In this document: one piece after another, positions 37,628-48,805 of the stretch
Position numbering within the stretch: position 1 is the stretch's first letter
Layout of the letters: the number at the start of each line of letters is the position of its first letter
Source: Vitrella brassicaformis
Lineage: Eukaryota > Sar > Vitrellaceae
Reading direction: 5' to 3'
NCBI GenBank assembly: GCA_001179505.1
Contig: CDMY01000086.1
Span: 70,147-134,146, forward strand
DNA: 64,000 nucleotides
Made by a program: the position numbers and the translations under genes
The notes under the pieces: model-generated
The model's input: the letters and a program-made list of their open reading frames with translations, nothing else
The model's database searches: none
Told to the model about the DNA's origin: nothing

Positions 37628-40468
37628 AGAAGGGAGGGAGGGGTGTGTACAGATGGGTGGGTGGATTGATTAATGTCGGTCTGTCTCGCGTGTTGTTTAT
37701 CGTGACTGACGGAATGAGGAGTGAAGGCATTCATTCATGTACAACGGCACGTGCAACCATCAGATCAAGTCCTTGTGAGTGCGCATGCAATGGAATGGAA
37801 CGCACCATCCATCCATCCATCCGTCAGTCGCCATCCGCTATCATCATCAGTACATGCACACGGATGCCAGGCACACGTGAGTCAGTCCATAGATGCTCAT
37901 CACTTGCTCACCGCCGCGCACACCCAACTCAAAACGAATGACATCATTCGCTCGACGGGACCCCCAGGCAGCATCCCCTCCACCCGATCACACCCTCCAG
38001 TCTCTCCAAGTGTATATATGGAGGACCACTAATTGCCACTACATACGCACTCACACGTATAGATATCACACCCATCACGTGACCCACCCCTCACTGCACA
38101 GGCCGTGCACCCGTCCGTGTGTCTTATGTGGCGTTAGTCTGCCCCACGGAAAAATTACACACTCACTCCCTAACATAGCTCAGCCATCCATCCATCCATC
38201 GCCAGCGACCACACGATGGAGCGTCCGCCATCAAAACGCAGGTATCTCTTGACGTGTCTCGGGCGGTACGAGCGAGCGAGGTGACTAAGCATACGTTTCA
38301 ATTCATGTATATCTCTCTCAACACAAAAACCACAAACAGGAGAAGCTCATTGGTCAATAGGTGGTAGATCGATGGGCATTCACGCACTTTTACCGCATCA
38401 CGTCACATCGGGTGTGATGTGCACATGTACAAAAAAAGACAAAACGTTGATGGGATAAGGGATAGACTGACGCCTATGTGCATGCATGCACACGTACACA
38501 CACACACATACACACGGGCACCCACCCGTACACAGTCCATGCACCACTGTCGATGAATTAGAGAAAACTGTCGCCGGCCCACCCATACACAGGCAGACAG
38601 ACATCTCGTAGACATACAGTAATACAGACAAGTCAGATAGGTGAGCGAATGAGTAAGTGAGTGGGCCGGCTGGCGTGCCCACTCCTGGGTCTGTGCACGC
38701 ATCTTTGGGCGCCTCGCCGGCCGGCCACCCATATAGCTCATCCACAGTCATTCATTCCCATACTGCCTGCCCTGCCTGCCTACGCGAAAAATGTGGGGGG
38801 CCAGTTCAGACAGACAGACAGGCAGACAGACCGACAGGGCAGATAGACAGACCCGTGTACACCACTTGCTGAGACTTGACCCGAGACAGAAAATTGCCCG
38901 TTACATGTGTTTGTACATGTATAAAATGTGCGCTCTGTGGGGCACACGCAGAGGCAGGCCAGCCACACAACGATGGACACATATATGCGCTTCCGCCCCC
39001 CTTTTGTCTGATAGCCTGGCCTGTCTGACATTGTCGAATTATGCACCCCAATAGGTGTATCGATTCATTGAATTAGACAGTATGCATGTAAGTATGTATG
39101 TATGTATGTGTGTATGTATACACAAAATGCGTGTACATGTCGTGTGTATACAAAAACGCGTTCGTTTCATTCATGCACAGCACAGCACAGCACAGCACAG
39201 CACGGCACGGCACGGCACGCACAATACGGGCTGGCGTAGGCAGCTCAAAAAGGCACGGCTAAGCTAAGCCGCCCGAGCAAGCCCACACCACCCACCCAGC
39301 CAGCCAGCCGTGTGTACCTGTACTCATACACATCGCCCGACCAATACATATATACATACGCATACAGATGCGCATACACATATACATCATAGACAGACCG
39401 CCAGCTCGCTCCCTCATCCTTCACGTCCGTCCTGCAGTCGTTCCTTCATTCCTTCACACGCAATCATTTGCTGCGATGCTCGCACTCGGCCAAGCAAACT
39501 TATTGCCATCCGGATGGGAGCAATTGCGATCCATACACACACGTACATAGAGCAAGAACGAATACGTGCAGATAGAACAGAAGAGGGACACACAAGAGAT
39601 ACACACGGAGACTGGCTGGGCGCACCCGTCAGTCACTCGGCCGGTGTCTCTTTCGGCCGGCCGTCGACGAATGATGGATGGATGTATCGCCTCTCGCATG
39701 CGTGTCGGCCGTGTGCAGTGAGTCAGCAAGTGAGTGGATGAGTGAGTATGATCGTAGGTATGGTAGGATTATGTTGGTGGGTGTACGCCAAAACCACAAG
39801 AAATGAGTAAGACAATCAGTGAATGAATCAACCAATGCGGTGAGCCGAACCAGCAGCAGCAAAGCAGGCCGAACACGCACACACACGCACAGACACACAC
39901 AAACAGACAGACAGACAGAGAACAGCACACGCACCCTCCGTCTCTTTCCCTCGCTCGAACCCATCAATCAATCAATCAATCAGTGAAGATACAGCCGCAC
40001 GCACAGCCAGACACATCCAGATACCGTTCCTCCCTGCTCACGTCTTTTTTCCTTCATCAGCCGCTGCCTTTCTCGTCAGCCAGTCGCCTTATCAAAACCC
40101 TCAATGGGCACCAGTCAGTCGTTCATCACACACGTCTCACGTCTATACACGATGTCTATGTATGTACGTATGTATGTGTGTACGTATGCATGGGTACGCA
40201 ATATAGGCGAATACGCAGCTGATGTCAACCGGTCGATTGATGTAGGGGCCGGCCACTGAGGCAGCCCAGCGACAGAAAATAGACTAGAGAGCAAAGCAAA
40301 CAGGGGGGGAAGGATCCAACACACCAACATACCAAAACCTAAGTCCTAGCATACATGAGTCCCACTGACTGGCCACTCCCTCCCTCCCCCCCTCCCTCCC
40401 TCTCTCTCCTCTCTGACTGTCTGTGTGTGCACCCCTGTGTCCGCCATGACGCCTGGCAGGTAAGCTGG
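37628..40468. other. Gene-poor stretch rich in microsatellites
   Basis: About 2.8 kb, the longest gene-free interval here. It carries CATC, CAGA, GTAT, CATA and CA repeats, and a degenerate pentanucleotide array at 39176-39220 (CAGCA shifting to CGGCA). Short open frames only. No tRNA cloverleaf or transposon end was seen. Confidence 0.5.
39176..39220. repeat. Pentanucleotide array (CAGCA)n then (CGGCA)n
   Basis: About five CAGCA units followed by about four CGGCA units, a clean point-change front within one tandem array. Confidence 0.8.
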
Positions 40469-41361
40469 CTATGAGCGGTCGTTTTGGATGAGCCGGATGC
40501 CCTCGTCAGCGGGGTCCGACACCGGCGAGATGGAATCGACGGATGAGGCGGCGTCGCCGCAGCCGTTGGAAGCAGCGCATGGGTGGTCAGGGTCATCAGA
40601 CTCGTCCCACGACTCACCCACGTCGTCCGACGGACCGCCCCCCTCACCCTTCCTTTCTTGCCCCTTGGCTCTCTTGCGCCGCGCGTTGACCCCCTTCTGC
40701 TGCTGGCTCCCCTTGTCCTCGTCGTGTGTCGGGTCCCCTCCATTGTCAAGGATGGATTTGACACCCGCCCCCCGGTCTCCCCGATCGCTGGTCTTGTGCC
40801 GCCAGTGGTAGTGGCACTGCCGCAGCGGCGAGCGGTCCCCCTCCTCTGTATCCTCCGTGTGGTCACTGCACCCTGACGGCCACTCACAGGACATGTCGTG
40901 AATCGCTGACGTGGCGGGCGTGCTCGCCGTTGTGGGCGTGATGATGCCCCGCTTGTCGCCCAGGGACCAGCCGTACTGGCGCCGCTGAGAGGGTGAGAAT
41001 CCCACGATGTGGAAGGGGTCGCGTGCGGACCGGCTGGATGGGCGTGGGAGGGCCTTGCGGGAGGGATGGTGGGGCACGCCGGGGAGGTGGGGGGAGGAGT
41101 GTAGCTTGTCGTGGCAGGGCTCGGACGGGGCAGTGGACGTGCCGTCCACGGAGTCACTGTCGCCCTCTGCTGACAATCCTGAATGGCACACAGCAGCAAT
41201 CAGAACGGATATGGCAGAGGGAATGGAGTGGCACAACCTCCACCCCCGTGCACCCGCCCTGCGCCAGCAGTGAGCCCACCTTGAGTTTTGTTGATGCAGG
41301 GCAGCCTGAACGAGCGCTGCGACAGACAAAACTTGAACGGGCCCGTGCCTGACGATGTCAT
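40469..41361 (-). CDS. Hypothetical low-complexity protein
   Basis: Two exons, 41280-41361 and 40469-41169, total 260 residues. The N-terminus from ATG 41361 has FKFCLSQRSFRLPCINKTQ. The rest is polar and probably disordered: Asp/Ser/Gly-rich (EGDSDSVDGTSTAPSEPC, DDVGESWDESDDPDHPC), a basic QQQKGVNARRKRAKGQERKG patch that could be a nuclear signal, and WPSGCSDHTEDTEEGDRSPL. A potential phosphorylation segment HIVGFSPSQRRQYGWSLGDK is the most conserved-looking part. No family is recognised. An upstream GTG at 41388 keeps the frame, but ATG is preferred. Confidence 0.55.
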
Positions 41362-41923
41362 CTTGTCGGCGGCTTCTGGCACACTCACTGAATGGGCTCT
41401 CTACCCGCAGGGCAATGCCACACACACACTGTTGCGTTCCTGCCCGCTACTCTCTCCTTTGTTGTTTGCTTCGCGCACTCGTACGCTCCTCTGTACAGGG
41501 TTTGTTTCGTAAATTTGCATCGCCAGTACACAGACAGACAGACACACACACAGAGAGAGAGGGGGACACACCACGCAGAGCAATGAATGCATCTCGCTCA
41601 ACTTGAAGGGCCCAGCTTTTACAGCTGTCCCACTGCTGTTTCAAGCTTGACAGGAGGATTGAGACATTGTTGGTCTTGAGATCACCAAGCTCTGCCACAT
41701 GCTCATGCTCATGTCAATGTCTCACGCACCAGAGCCACGCAAAAACCAAGACGATTGGTCATAAAAGCACATACCCAAAGCCACACCCACACGCCGACAC
41801 ACAGAGAGCCAACAGTGACCGTCAATAAATAACACCAACACAACAAACACTGCCTCATGCACATGTAGTGTACCTACTATAGTACTGAGTGCACAGGCGT
41901 CAATAACAGAACGCTACGACTCT

Positions 41924-43434
41924 CTATCGAGCAAAGTCGTCAATAACAGTTACCCGGCTGGGACAGTAGATCACATACTCCACACCATGCCTTGAAGTGA
42001 TGATGACCGAATCGTACCCCTGTGCCTTGAGCTTGTCACCGGTCAGGCAAGGGTCGCGCTGAGTGAGCTCTTTGACGCGTCCCAGGTCGAGACGCAGCTT
42101 CAGGATCCAGCCCCGGTTGCCAGAATTCGCCTTCCAATCCGTGACATTGATTTCATTGCAGGCATAGAAGCCATCCCCCGCATAGTTGCCAGATCGGCTG
42201 CGCGTGATGTCGACGCCGTTCCTCTTAATGGACTCTGCTGCTGCTCTGCTTGTTTGGTGGAATGCGATGATGCCACCATCCCCACCACTGTCGGGGCCGC
42301 TGGAGGAGCGCTCGTGCTGCTGACGGTCTTCTTTGCAGCCTCTGATTTGCGGCCTCCAAGCTTGTCTGACTTTTGAAAAGCAGCGGGCTGCAAAGCCAAT
42401 CCACCTTATCGCGCCGCATTGCTGCTGTGCATGAGTGCACCGATGCTGCTCTTCCTTGTCCTTCAAGACATTGGCGAAAGCCTCGTTGACAGGGTGCTCC
42501 ATGAACTTAACCAAAGACTTCTTCCTGTGGGCTGGAGTCAAGAACCACCGCGGAAGGCCATCGAGAACCTTCATGACGAAGACGCGAAGCTTGCAGTTCC
42601 CCGGTTGTTCAGGGTTGAGGGGCTCTTCATCTCCCCAGAGAAGCCTCAATGACTCGAGCACATCGGTGCGTATCTGAATGAGCGAAGATAAGCAACGGGC
42701 AATGGGCAACATGCAGGCGTGTCATGAAGGTGGTGCCACTTTCTCTCCTCCTCGCTTCTTCTCACTTGCGAATCACGAGTGCTCGTTAGCACATAGCTTC
42801 GAATCCGACATTCGAGGCCTTCGAACAATTGCACCGATGCGAGGCCGCTGCAAGCTTCGCCAATGCGAGCGCGAAATCGAGGAGACCCCAGCAGCGCGCA
42901 AATCCGCCGAATTACTAAGTTGGTCCGCCCGCATTTCAGCGCAGCACACACCTGTGACGCAATCCGACCACCCTGTGAGGTGATAGATTGGGCAACCTGT
43001 CTGCCGTGCTCGTTGTGATTTTCCCTCACCGCGAAGGCGGGGCCGATGATGAGGGCTAGCAGAGAAGATACACTGCCGTCCGGCAGGAGAGCGTCATCAT
43101 GCAGGAGGAACGACGCCACTTCCGGCAGAAGAAGTATGTCCAAGACCGTGTCAAGCTCATCAAAAGCCGCACACACTGCGGAATCTGCACCACACCCACA
43201 CCAGGACACACAGGGAAACAGGATCTCGTCTGTGAGCGCTGTTTGTCCCGGGCACACTGCACCTTGGTCAGCGGAAGAGGGCAGTGTGCTGAGCCTTTCC
43301 CGCAAGGCATCACCGAGAGCTATGCGCGGTTGGCGGCTGTAGGTGCTGGAAGATCTGGCGTGGCTGACGAAACGTCTTACGACAGCACTCAGGTGGTCAC
43401 TAGGGCACGATGGGACATCTTTAACGAGATCCAT
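41924..43434 (-). CDS. PARP-type (H-Y-E) ADP-ribosyltransferase domain protein
   Basis: Two exons, 42766-43434 and 41924-42673, joined in phase to 472 residues. The C-terminal 120 residues form a compact ADP-ribosyltransferase: GGDGGIIAFHQTSRAAAESI (His about 362), NYAGDGFYACNEINVTDW (Tyr about 393), and HGVEYVIYCPSRVTVIDDF (Glu about 455), matching the H-Y-E triad and the NEYIVY-x-x-x-Q/R-V strand of PARPs. Such enzymes transfer ADP-ribose from NAD+ to protein targets, usually Glu/Asp or Ser. The N-terminal 220 residues are helical and Cys-containing (ALTDEILFPCVSWCGCGADS, LDTVLDILLLPEVASFL, SVSSLLALIIGPAFAVREN) and resemble no PARP accessory domain (WWE, ankyrin, macro, zinc finger). The unusual lead and the short catalytic core point to a mono-transferase. 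It is head to head with the CDGSH gene. Confidence 0.7.
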
Positions 43435-43534
43435 CCGGGAAGGGATTCAAGAGAAGATAGCACACAAGCGGGGGGCGAAAGAAACGCGCAAAGCAACGAC
43501 AGGGACGACAGGAAGGAGTGAGGCGAGATCAACT

Positions 43535-43543
43535 GCGAGCTAA
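43535..43543 (+). promoter_or_regulatory. GCGAGCTAA element
   Basis: 35 bp upstream of the CDGSH ATG (43578), in the 143-bp divergent promoter shared with the ADP-ribosyltransferase gene. Confidence 0.45.
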
Positions 43544-43577
43544 CCTTTTTTGCGGGCACAAAGAAGGGCTGCGGAGG

Positions 43578-44060
43578 ATGCCTTGGCACGAGTGGTGGCC
43601 GTATGACCCTGTGCCGGTCATTCCGCGGACAGATCCTTACCTCGTCTGGTGTGAATCCAAAAAGGTCAGTCACGCACCCCGCCCTTCCTTCACATCACAC
43701 AAACAAGTGAAAAGTGCAAGAGGACAGACACAGCCGGCTGCCTCCTTTCTGCTTGTGTGTGTGCTGCGACTCTGTGCTCCGGTCCGTCAGGTGTACTGGT
43801 GGTGTGCGTGTGGTCGGAGCCAGAACCAGCCGTGGTGCGATGGTTCGCACAAGGGCACTGCGTTCAAGCCGGTGGCGGTGATCCCCAAGTTCAACGGGCC
43901 GCTGATCCTGTGTGGGTGCAAGCACGGCGAGAACCGGCCCCGCTGCAACGGGACGCACCTCTGGGTCAAGGCACAGCGATACACGCCACAGGCATGCGCG
44001 TGGCTCTTCACCGTCATGTTCTGCATGGGCATGACCACCACGTGGCTGTGGCACCCATAG
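43578..44060 (+). CDS. CDGSH iron-sulfur domain protein, CISD3-like double motif with hydrophobic C-terminus
   Basis: Two exons, 43578-43664 and 43791-44060, 118 residues. The first 2Fe-2S motif is CACGRSQNQPWCDGSHK (C-x-C ... C-D-G-S-H). A second, diverged motif reads CGCKHGENRPRCNGTHLWV (CNGTH for CDGSH), preserving C-x-C, C and H ligands. Two tandem motifs on one chain are typical of CISD3/MiNT, a mitochondrial matrix protein with no membrane anchor. Here a hydrophobic stretch (CAWLFTVMFCMGMTTTWLW) follows, so the protein may be tail-anchored instead, as CISD1/2 are N-anchored. CDGSH proteins handle redox-labile iron-sulfur clusters in electron or cluster transfer. ATG 43578 is chosen; an in-frame GTG at 43518 would add 20 residues. 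Confidence 0.9.
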   Translation: MPWHEWWPYDPVPVIPRTDPYLVWCESKKVSHAPRPSFTSHKQVKSARGQTQPAASFLLVCVLRLCAPVRQVYWWCACGRSQNQPWCDGSHKGTAFKPVAVIPKFNGPLILCGCKHGENRPRCNGTHLWVKAQRYTPQACAWLFTVMFCMGMTTTWLWHP

Positions 44061-45370
44061 ACAGACACGCACAGTCACACTGACAGACACCCACACTGAC
44101 AGACACACAGACGGAGGGTGGAGGGAGGGAGGGTCTGCTGGCTGGGTGCGTGTGTGAGGTTGTGTTTGGTGAGGGAGCTGTTTTGCCCCTCGTGAGTGAG
44201 CCAGAGATCCGTGCAGTGAGAGGCCTTTCAAGCGTCCCTGTGTTGTGGGTGGGTTGGGAGGTGTACTCTAGCAGTGGCTGAGCGACCAGGGGCGAGCCAG
44301 AGGGAGAATGACTTGTCCCTCCACGGCTCCATGTATGTGTGTACGGATGTACGCCTGGCTGGTCTGTGCCGGCCCATCCGTCTGTCCATCCGTCTGTCTG
44401 TTTGTCTGTCTGTCTGTCTGTGGAATGGCTGGCTTGCACTGCTTGTTGTGTTTGCCCACGGTCATCATTCGGCACATAATCTTTCTACCACGCACACACG
44501 CGCCATCGATTTCGTTTGGCTGTGCCTTGTGCTGTGGATTTGTGGGAGTCGACCCCCAACAAATCGCAGGCACTGTGCACAGCGGGATGCAATCAGTCGC
44601 GGTGTGTCTGCATCTAGAAAGAATCGAAGCCGGGGCAGGCAAGGAGGTTTGGTTCATCCGCGCAAACTCACTGCTGCAATTTTTTTCCATGGATGGATGG
44701 ATGGACGGATGGATGGATGTGGCCATTCATACTCAAACAGATGAATGATGGAGAGAAGGACTGGCTGCGTGCCGTGCGGCGGTGGGTTTGTTGTGAGTCT
44801 GTATGCACACTCACTGACTGATTGGCCGGGCCGATCTGCTTGTACATGAATGGATCTCTATGCGACTTCACAACTCTTTTCTTCAAGAGCCAGCCCTAGA
44901 GATGGACAAGACTTGTTCGATCATCATTCCCGGCGTTGACCGGACTGGCCAAAAATTCTGGACGGCGAGAATTGAAGAGAGACGGACAACGGAGAATGCC
45001 ATCAAGGCCTGAGACATCCCATTCTCATTTCATTCATTCATTCATTCATTCATTCATTCTAGGGGGGGCGAGTCTTTGTCGGCGCGACCAACCACACATA
45101 CGTACGTACGTGGATGAATGAAGACACGTACACATCCGGGTGCACACGAGTGTGAACGTCTCGTGCTTGTTTGTTCGGTGCATAGCATAGGCACACAGGG
45201 GTCCGTCCGTCCATACAGAGCAGTGCAGGCATCTCCATCCATCCATCCACTCAGAAAGAAAACTCACTACAGTAGGTACTGCTGGGCAGGACGGCGGTCG
45301 ATCGCGGTCGGGTCGGGTGGATATGTCGTCAGTCGATTCCGATATCCCGCTGCATTCATCCTTAGTAGCC
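44061..45370. other. Convergent intergenic region with repeats
   Basis: About 1.3 kb of TG, ATGG and TGTC repeats and a (CATT)n tract near 45031-45060. Short frames only. No supported gene. Confidence 0.5.
45031..45060. repeat. (CATT)n microsatellite
   Basis: Seven or so uninterrupted CATT units. Confidence 0.85.
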
Positions 45371-48300
45371 TCAGTAGCCGAACTGGGTGATCTGCAGACC
45401 GATGTGGCCGTCCTCAGGGCCCCTGAGGCACACACACATATGGCACACAAACAGGCGTGTGGCAGGCAGTGAGACACATATGGCATGTGATGTGCAGTGC
45501 GTACTTTTGTCCGTATCGCCCCCTGGCGGTCCATGCGGGGCCCTCGTTGGTGCTGGGCAGGTTGTAAGTGCCCGGCCCCGGCGTAGATGATCTCTCCGTC
45601 CAGCCACGAGCACCGCTACCCATGCTGCACAATGATGAATGGCACACGCACACACACACACACACATGATGCATATGAGGAACAGCAGGGCGGGACATCC
45701 ATTGGCCCACCCCCATTTGGGCCCCGGAACACCGTCATGCAAACTGTATGTGCCTGCACAATGCACACAAGGCGGATTGGACTCGTTTGGGCAGCGAGGC
45801 TTTGCGTGTCTCACTCACTCACCAGGGCCCGGTGTCTGGGGAGCGGAGAGGCCGCCACGCTGAGCACCAGAACCAAACCTGTACGGAGGCCAGCCACAAG
45901 GCAGAGGGAGACACAAACAAGGAGGCGGTGTCTCTTGTGTCTGTATGGGTTCACTGGTGCCGTGAGTGGCTGTGTGTGTGTGGTGGCTTACCCGAATTGC
46001 GGCGGCGCGTGTCCGAGGTATCCAGGCTGATACGTCCCGGGGCTATAGACATACATACATACGGCAACATAGACACCAATAGAGAGTTCCTTCTCTTGGT
46101 TGACCACAGCGGCCGGTGCGTGCGTGCCTGCCGTGCTTCCCTCACCCCGGTGTGAAGTTGCGGTCTCCCAGCGCATGTCGGCCACGGATTGAGTAGTGCG
46201 GCCCGGGGGTCGAATCGTACAAGTTGTAGGTGCCTGTCAATAAGACATCAGCATTCATTCGTCGTAATATATTAGCCAGTGTGTATGGCCGGCCAGTGAG
46301 ACTCACCCGGCCCAGGGTAGCCCGAAGCCTTCATGGCGTCACGGTTACCTGAAGACAGTAGTGGGGGTGAAAAGAGCAATACACACACACACAGTAGGGC
46401 CCGACCCCTTCCGTCATGTCCCTCATGCATCCCTTGGTTCACCCACCTGTCCCGAAGCCCCAGTTGGGACTGGAAGGACGCGATTGCCCAACTGGGTGGC
46501 ACATACACAACACACGTGGATCGGGAAGGATATGTGTCTCTCTGTCTCTGCGCGTGTGTGTGTGTGTGTGTGTGTACCGGCGGGGTTATAGGCACCGGGC
46601 CCTGGGCCTTGAGCACCGGCCAAATAGGCACCTTTGCCGGCGAAGCTGAGCCACCCACCCATGACAACACACACAGGTCAACGCATGGTGCCTCTGCCTC
46701 TCCTTGGGAGCTGTTGGCTGCCCACCCACCNNNNNNNNNNNNNNNNNNNNNNNNNNNNNNNNNNNNNNNNNNNNNNNNNNNNNNNNNNNNNNNNNNNNNN
46801 NNNNNNNNNNNNNNNNNNNNNNNNNNNNNNNNNNNNNNNNNNNNNNNNNNNNNNNNNNNNNNNNNNNNNNNNNNNNNNNNNNNNNNNNNNNNNNNNNNNN
46901 NNNNNNNNNNNNNNNNNNNNNNNNNNNNNNNNNNNNNNNNNNNNNNNNNNNNNNNNNNNNNNNNNNNNNNNNNNNNNNNNNNNNNNNNNNNNNNNNNNNN
47001 NNNNNNNNNNNNNNNNNNNNNNNNNNNNNNCCACCCACCCGTATTTGGGGCCGTCCCCGACGGTCGACGGACGATTGTATGTGCCTGCACGATGGATGGA
47101 TGATACAGCATACAGGCAGAGCAGGGCACCCGTGCATGCATTCCTTGGTGACTTGTCTGTCTGTCGAGTCAGTGACCTTACCTGGGCCGGGTACGAAGTT
47201 GTCCGTCCGGGGATCATATCTGCCTTTCACAGACCACTTGGGGCCCTCGTTGGTGCCCCCGAGGTTGTAAGTGCCCGGCCCCGGCGTTGTGGATCGGTTT
47301 ATCCAGCCACGAGCACCGCTACCCATGCTGCACAAACAATGAACGTACGCACATGTGCGAGCGAGCGACGGACAGCAGCCGAGCATCCTGAGCAATATTG
47401 GCTCACCCCCATTTCGGAGCGCCGTCCTGAGGATTGACCGAGTATGTACCTGTTTGCCCAACACACATGGAATGGACGGATGGACGCATGCATCCATCTA
47501 CTCGTGAGCTGTGTGTCAAGGCGGCAGCGGCTTGCCTTCCCTCACCTGGGCCAGGTGTCTGTGGAGCCGAAAGACCGCCACGCTGAGCACCAGAACCAAA
47601 CCTGCACGCCACGCCACGCCACGCCACACCAAAGCATCAGAGACACGCACATGTTTAACATAAATCACACAACGTTGCGGTGCTGAGCGGCTCTCTCTGT
47701 TCTGTGTCTCGCTTGTCGGTGTGGCTGCATACCCGAATTGAGGTGGCGCGTGTCCCATGTACCCGGGCTGATAAGTCCCGGGGCTATAGCATAACCGCAT
47801 TCACATACACAGACAGACAGGTATGGTAGGTGAGCCCTCCTCCTTTCCTCCGTCACAGCGACTGTGCGTCTGCTGGCTGGCTGTCTCTCCCACCCCCACC
47901 CACCCCGGTGTGAAGTTGCGGTCGCCGAACTGATGTCGGCCGCGAAGCGAGTAGTGCGGCCCGGGTGCGGCATCCTGCAGGTTGTAAGTCCCTACACACA
48001 CCACACGCAGAGCCACACCCACCAGCATTCATGAGGGATTTTGTCGACAGGGAGTGAGGCGCACCTGGCCCAGGGTAGCCCGAGGACTTCATGGCGTCAC
48101 GCTGGCTACTGCCGAATCTGCAGTCAGTGCACAGCGCAAGCGCATCAACCAACCAACCAACCAGTCAGTCAGGTGTGGGCAGATTGCTACGCTGCGTATG
48201 TGCATACCCATATTTTGGTGGCGATGAGCAGCGGCCGTCGAGCCCGGGCTGACACAAAGGATCACATCAGAGGGGGCATGCACTGCACTCATCAATGCAT

Positions 48301-48617
48301 CCATCCATCGGATGGTGAGTGGAGACGAGTCCTACCTGGTAGGCTCCGGGGCCCTGTACAGTGCGTGAGAGACGGACAGACAAAAAAAGACAGCAAGTCA
48401 TCTCTCAAGTCCCTCCCCCATTCGTCCTGCTTACTACTTACCGGAGCCCCAGCAGAAACACGGCCCTCGCTCCGACCTGGCCACAAAAGACCGGCAATGC
48501 AAAGCCCCATACACACCTGCCTCGTGTGGGAAGTTCTCCTGTACCTTTGAAGGACCATTTGGGTGAGGTGCGAACATTGGAGAGGACGGTGAGGAGCTGC
48601 TCACCCGACCTGGGCAT
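45371..48617 (-). CDS. SHIPPO/ODF3-like ciliary protein with PGPG repeats and a duplicated exon cassette
   Basis: About 17 small exons from ATG 48617 to TGA 45371-45373, with the 300-N gap 46731-47030 in the middle. Repeats of the STPGR/SHIPPO type (P-G-P-G-x-Y) occur in order: GPGAYQ, SSGYPGPG, GTYNLQDAAPGPHYSLRGRH, PGTYQPGYMGHAPPQFG, RFGSGAQRGGLSAPQTPGPG, GTYSVNPQDGAPKWG, a block containing STTPGPGTYNLGGTNEGPKW, and GTYNRPSTVGDGPKYG. After the gap come GAQGPGPGAYNPA, then near copies of the earlier exons: ASGYPGPG, GTYNLYDSTPGPHYSIRGRH, PGTYQPGYLGHAPPQFG, RFGSGAQRGGLSAPQTPGPG, GTYSLHDGVPGPKWG and STPGPGTYNLPSTNEG. The final exon reads GPEDGHIGLQITQFGY. Family proteins coat or line axonemal microtubules, so the organism probably has flagella. 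One gene with a duplicated cassette is favoured; two tandem paralogues split by the gap are possible. Confidence 0.85.
46731..47030. other. Assembly gap (300 N)
   Basis: Exactly 300 N, bounded by CCCACC repeats on both sides, inside the SHIPPO gene between the two exon copies. Its true size and exon content are unknown. Confidence 0.99.
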
Positions 48618-48805
48618 TGTGGTGTGGGAGGGGGGAGGGCAAGGAGCCAGTCAAGCACTGCCTGCCTGCTTCGTTTTCAAAGCGATGACAACACTGACGA
48701 CCGACGTTCCTGACGCCAGGAAGGAGCGGAAGGAGAACTGCCCCCCGGGATAGGAATCGAACTGTGAAACCTTCCGGGGGCGACCCGGGCTGGCCGGAAT
48801 CGACT

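Noticed and set aside
37720-38300. Possible small gene in the gene-poor zone
   Set aside because: Frames are short, broken by CATC repeats and lack acceptor/donor context.
39055-39260. Pentanucleotide repeats as a possible CRISPR or centromere unit
   Set aside because: Units are 5 bp, without spacers; an ordinary microsatellite.
48690-48800. A GTTCGATTCC-like box on the minus strand suggesting a tRNA
   Set aside because: The bases around the loop do not pair as a T stem and no D or anticodon arm fits.
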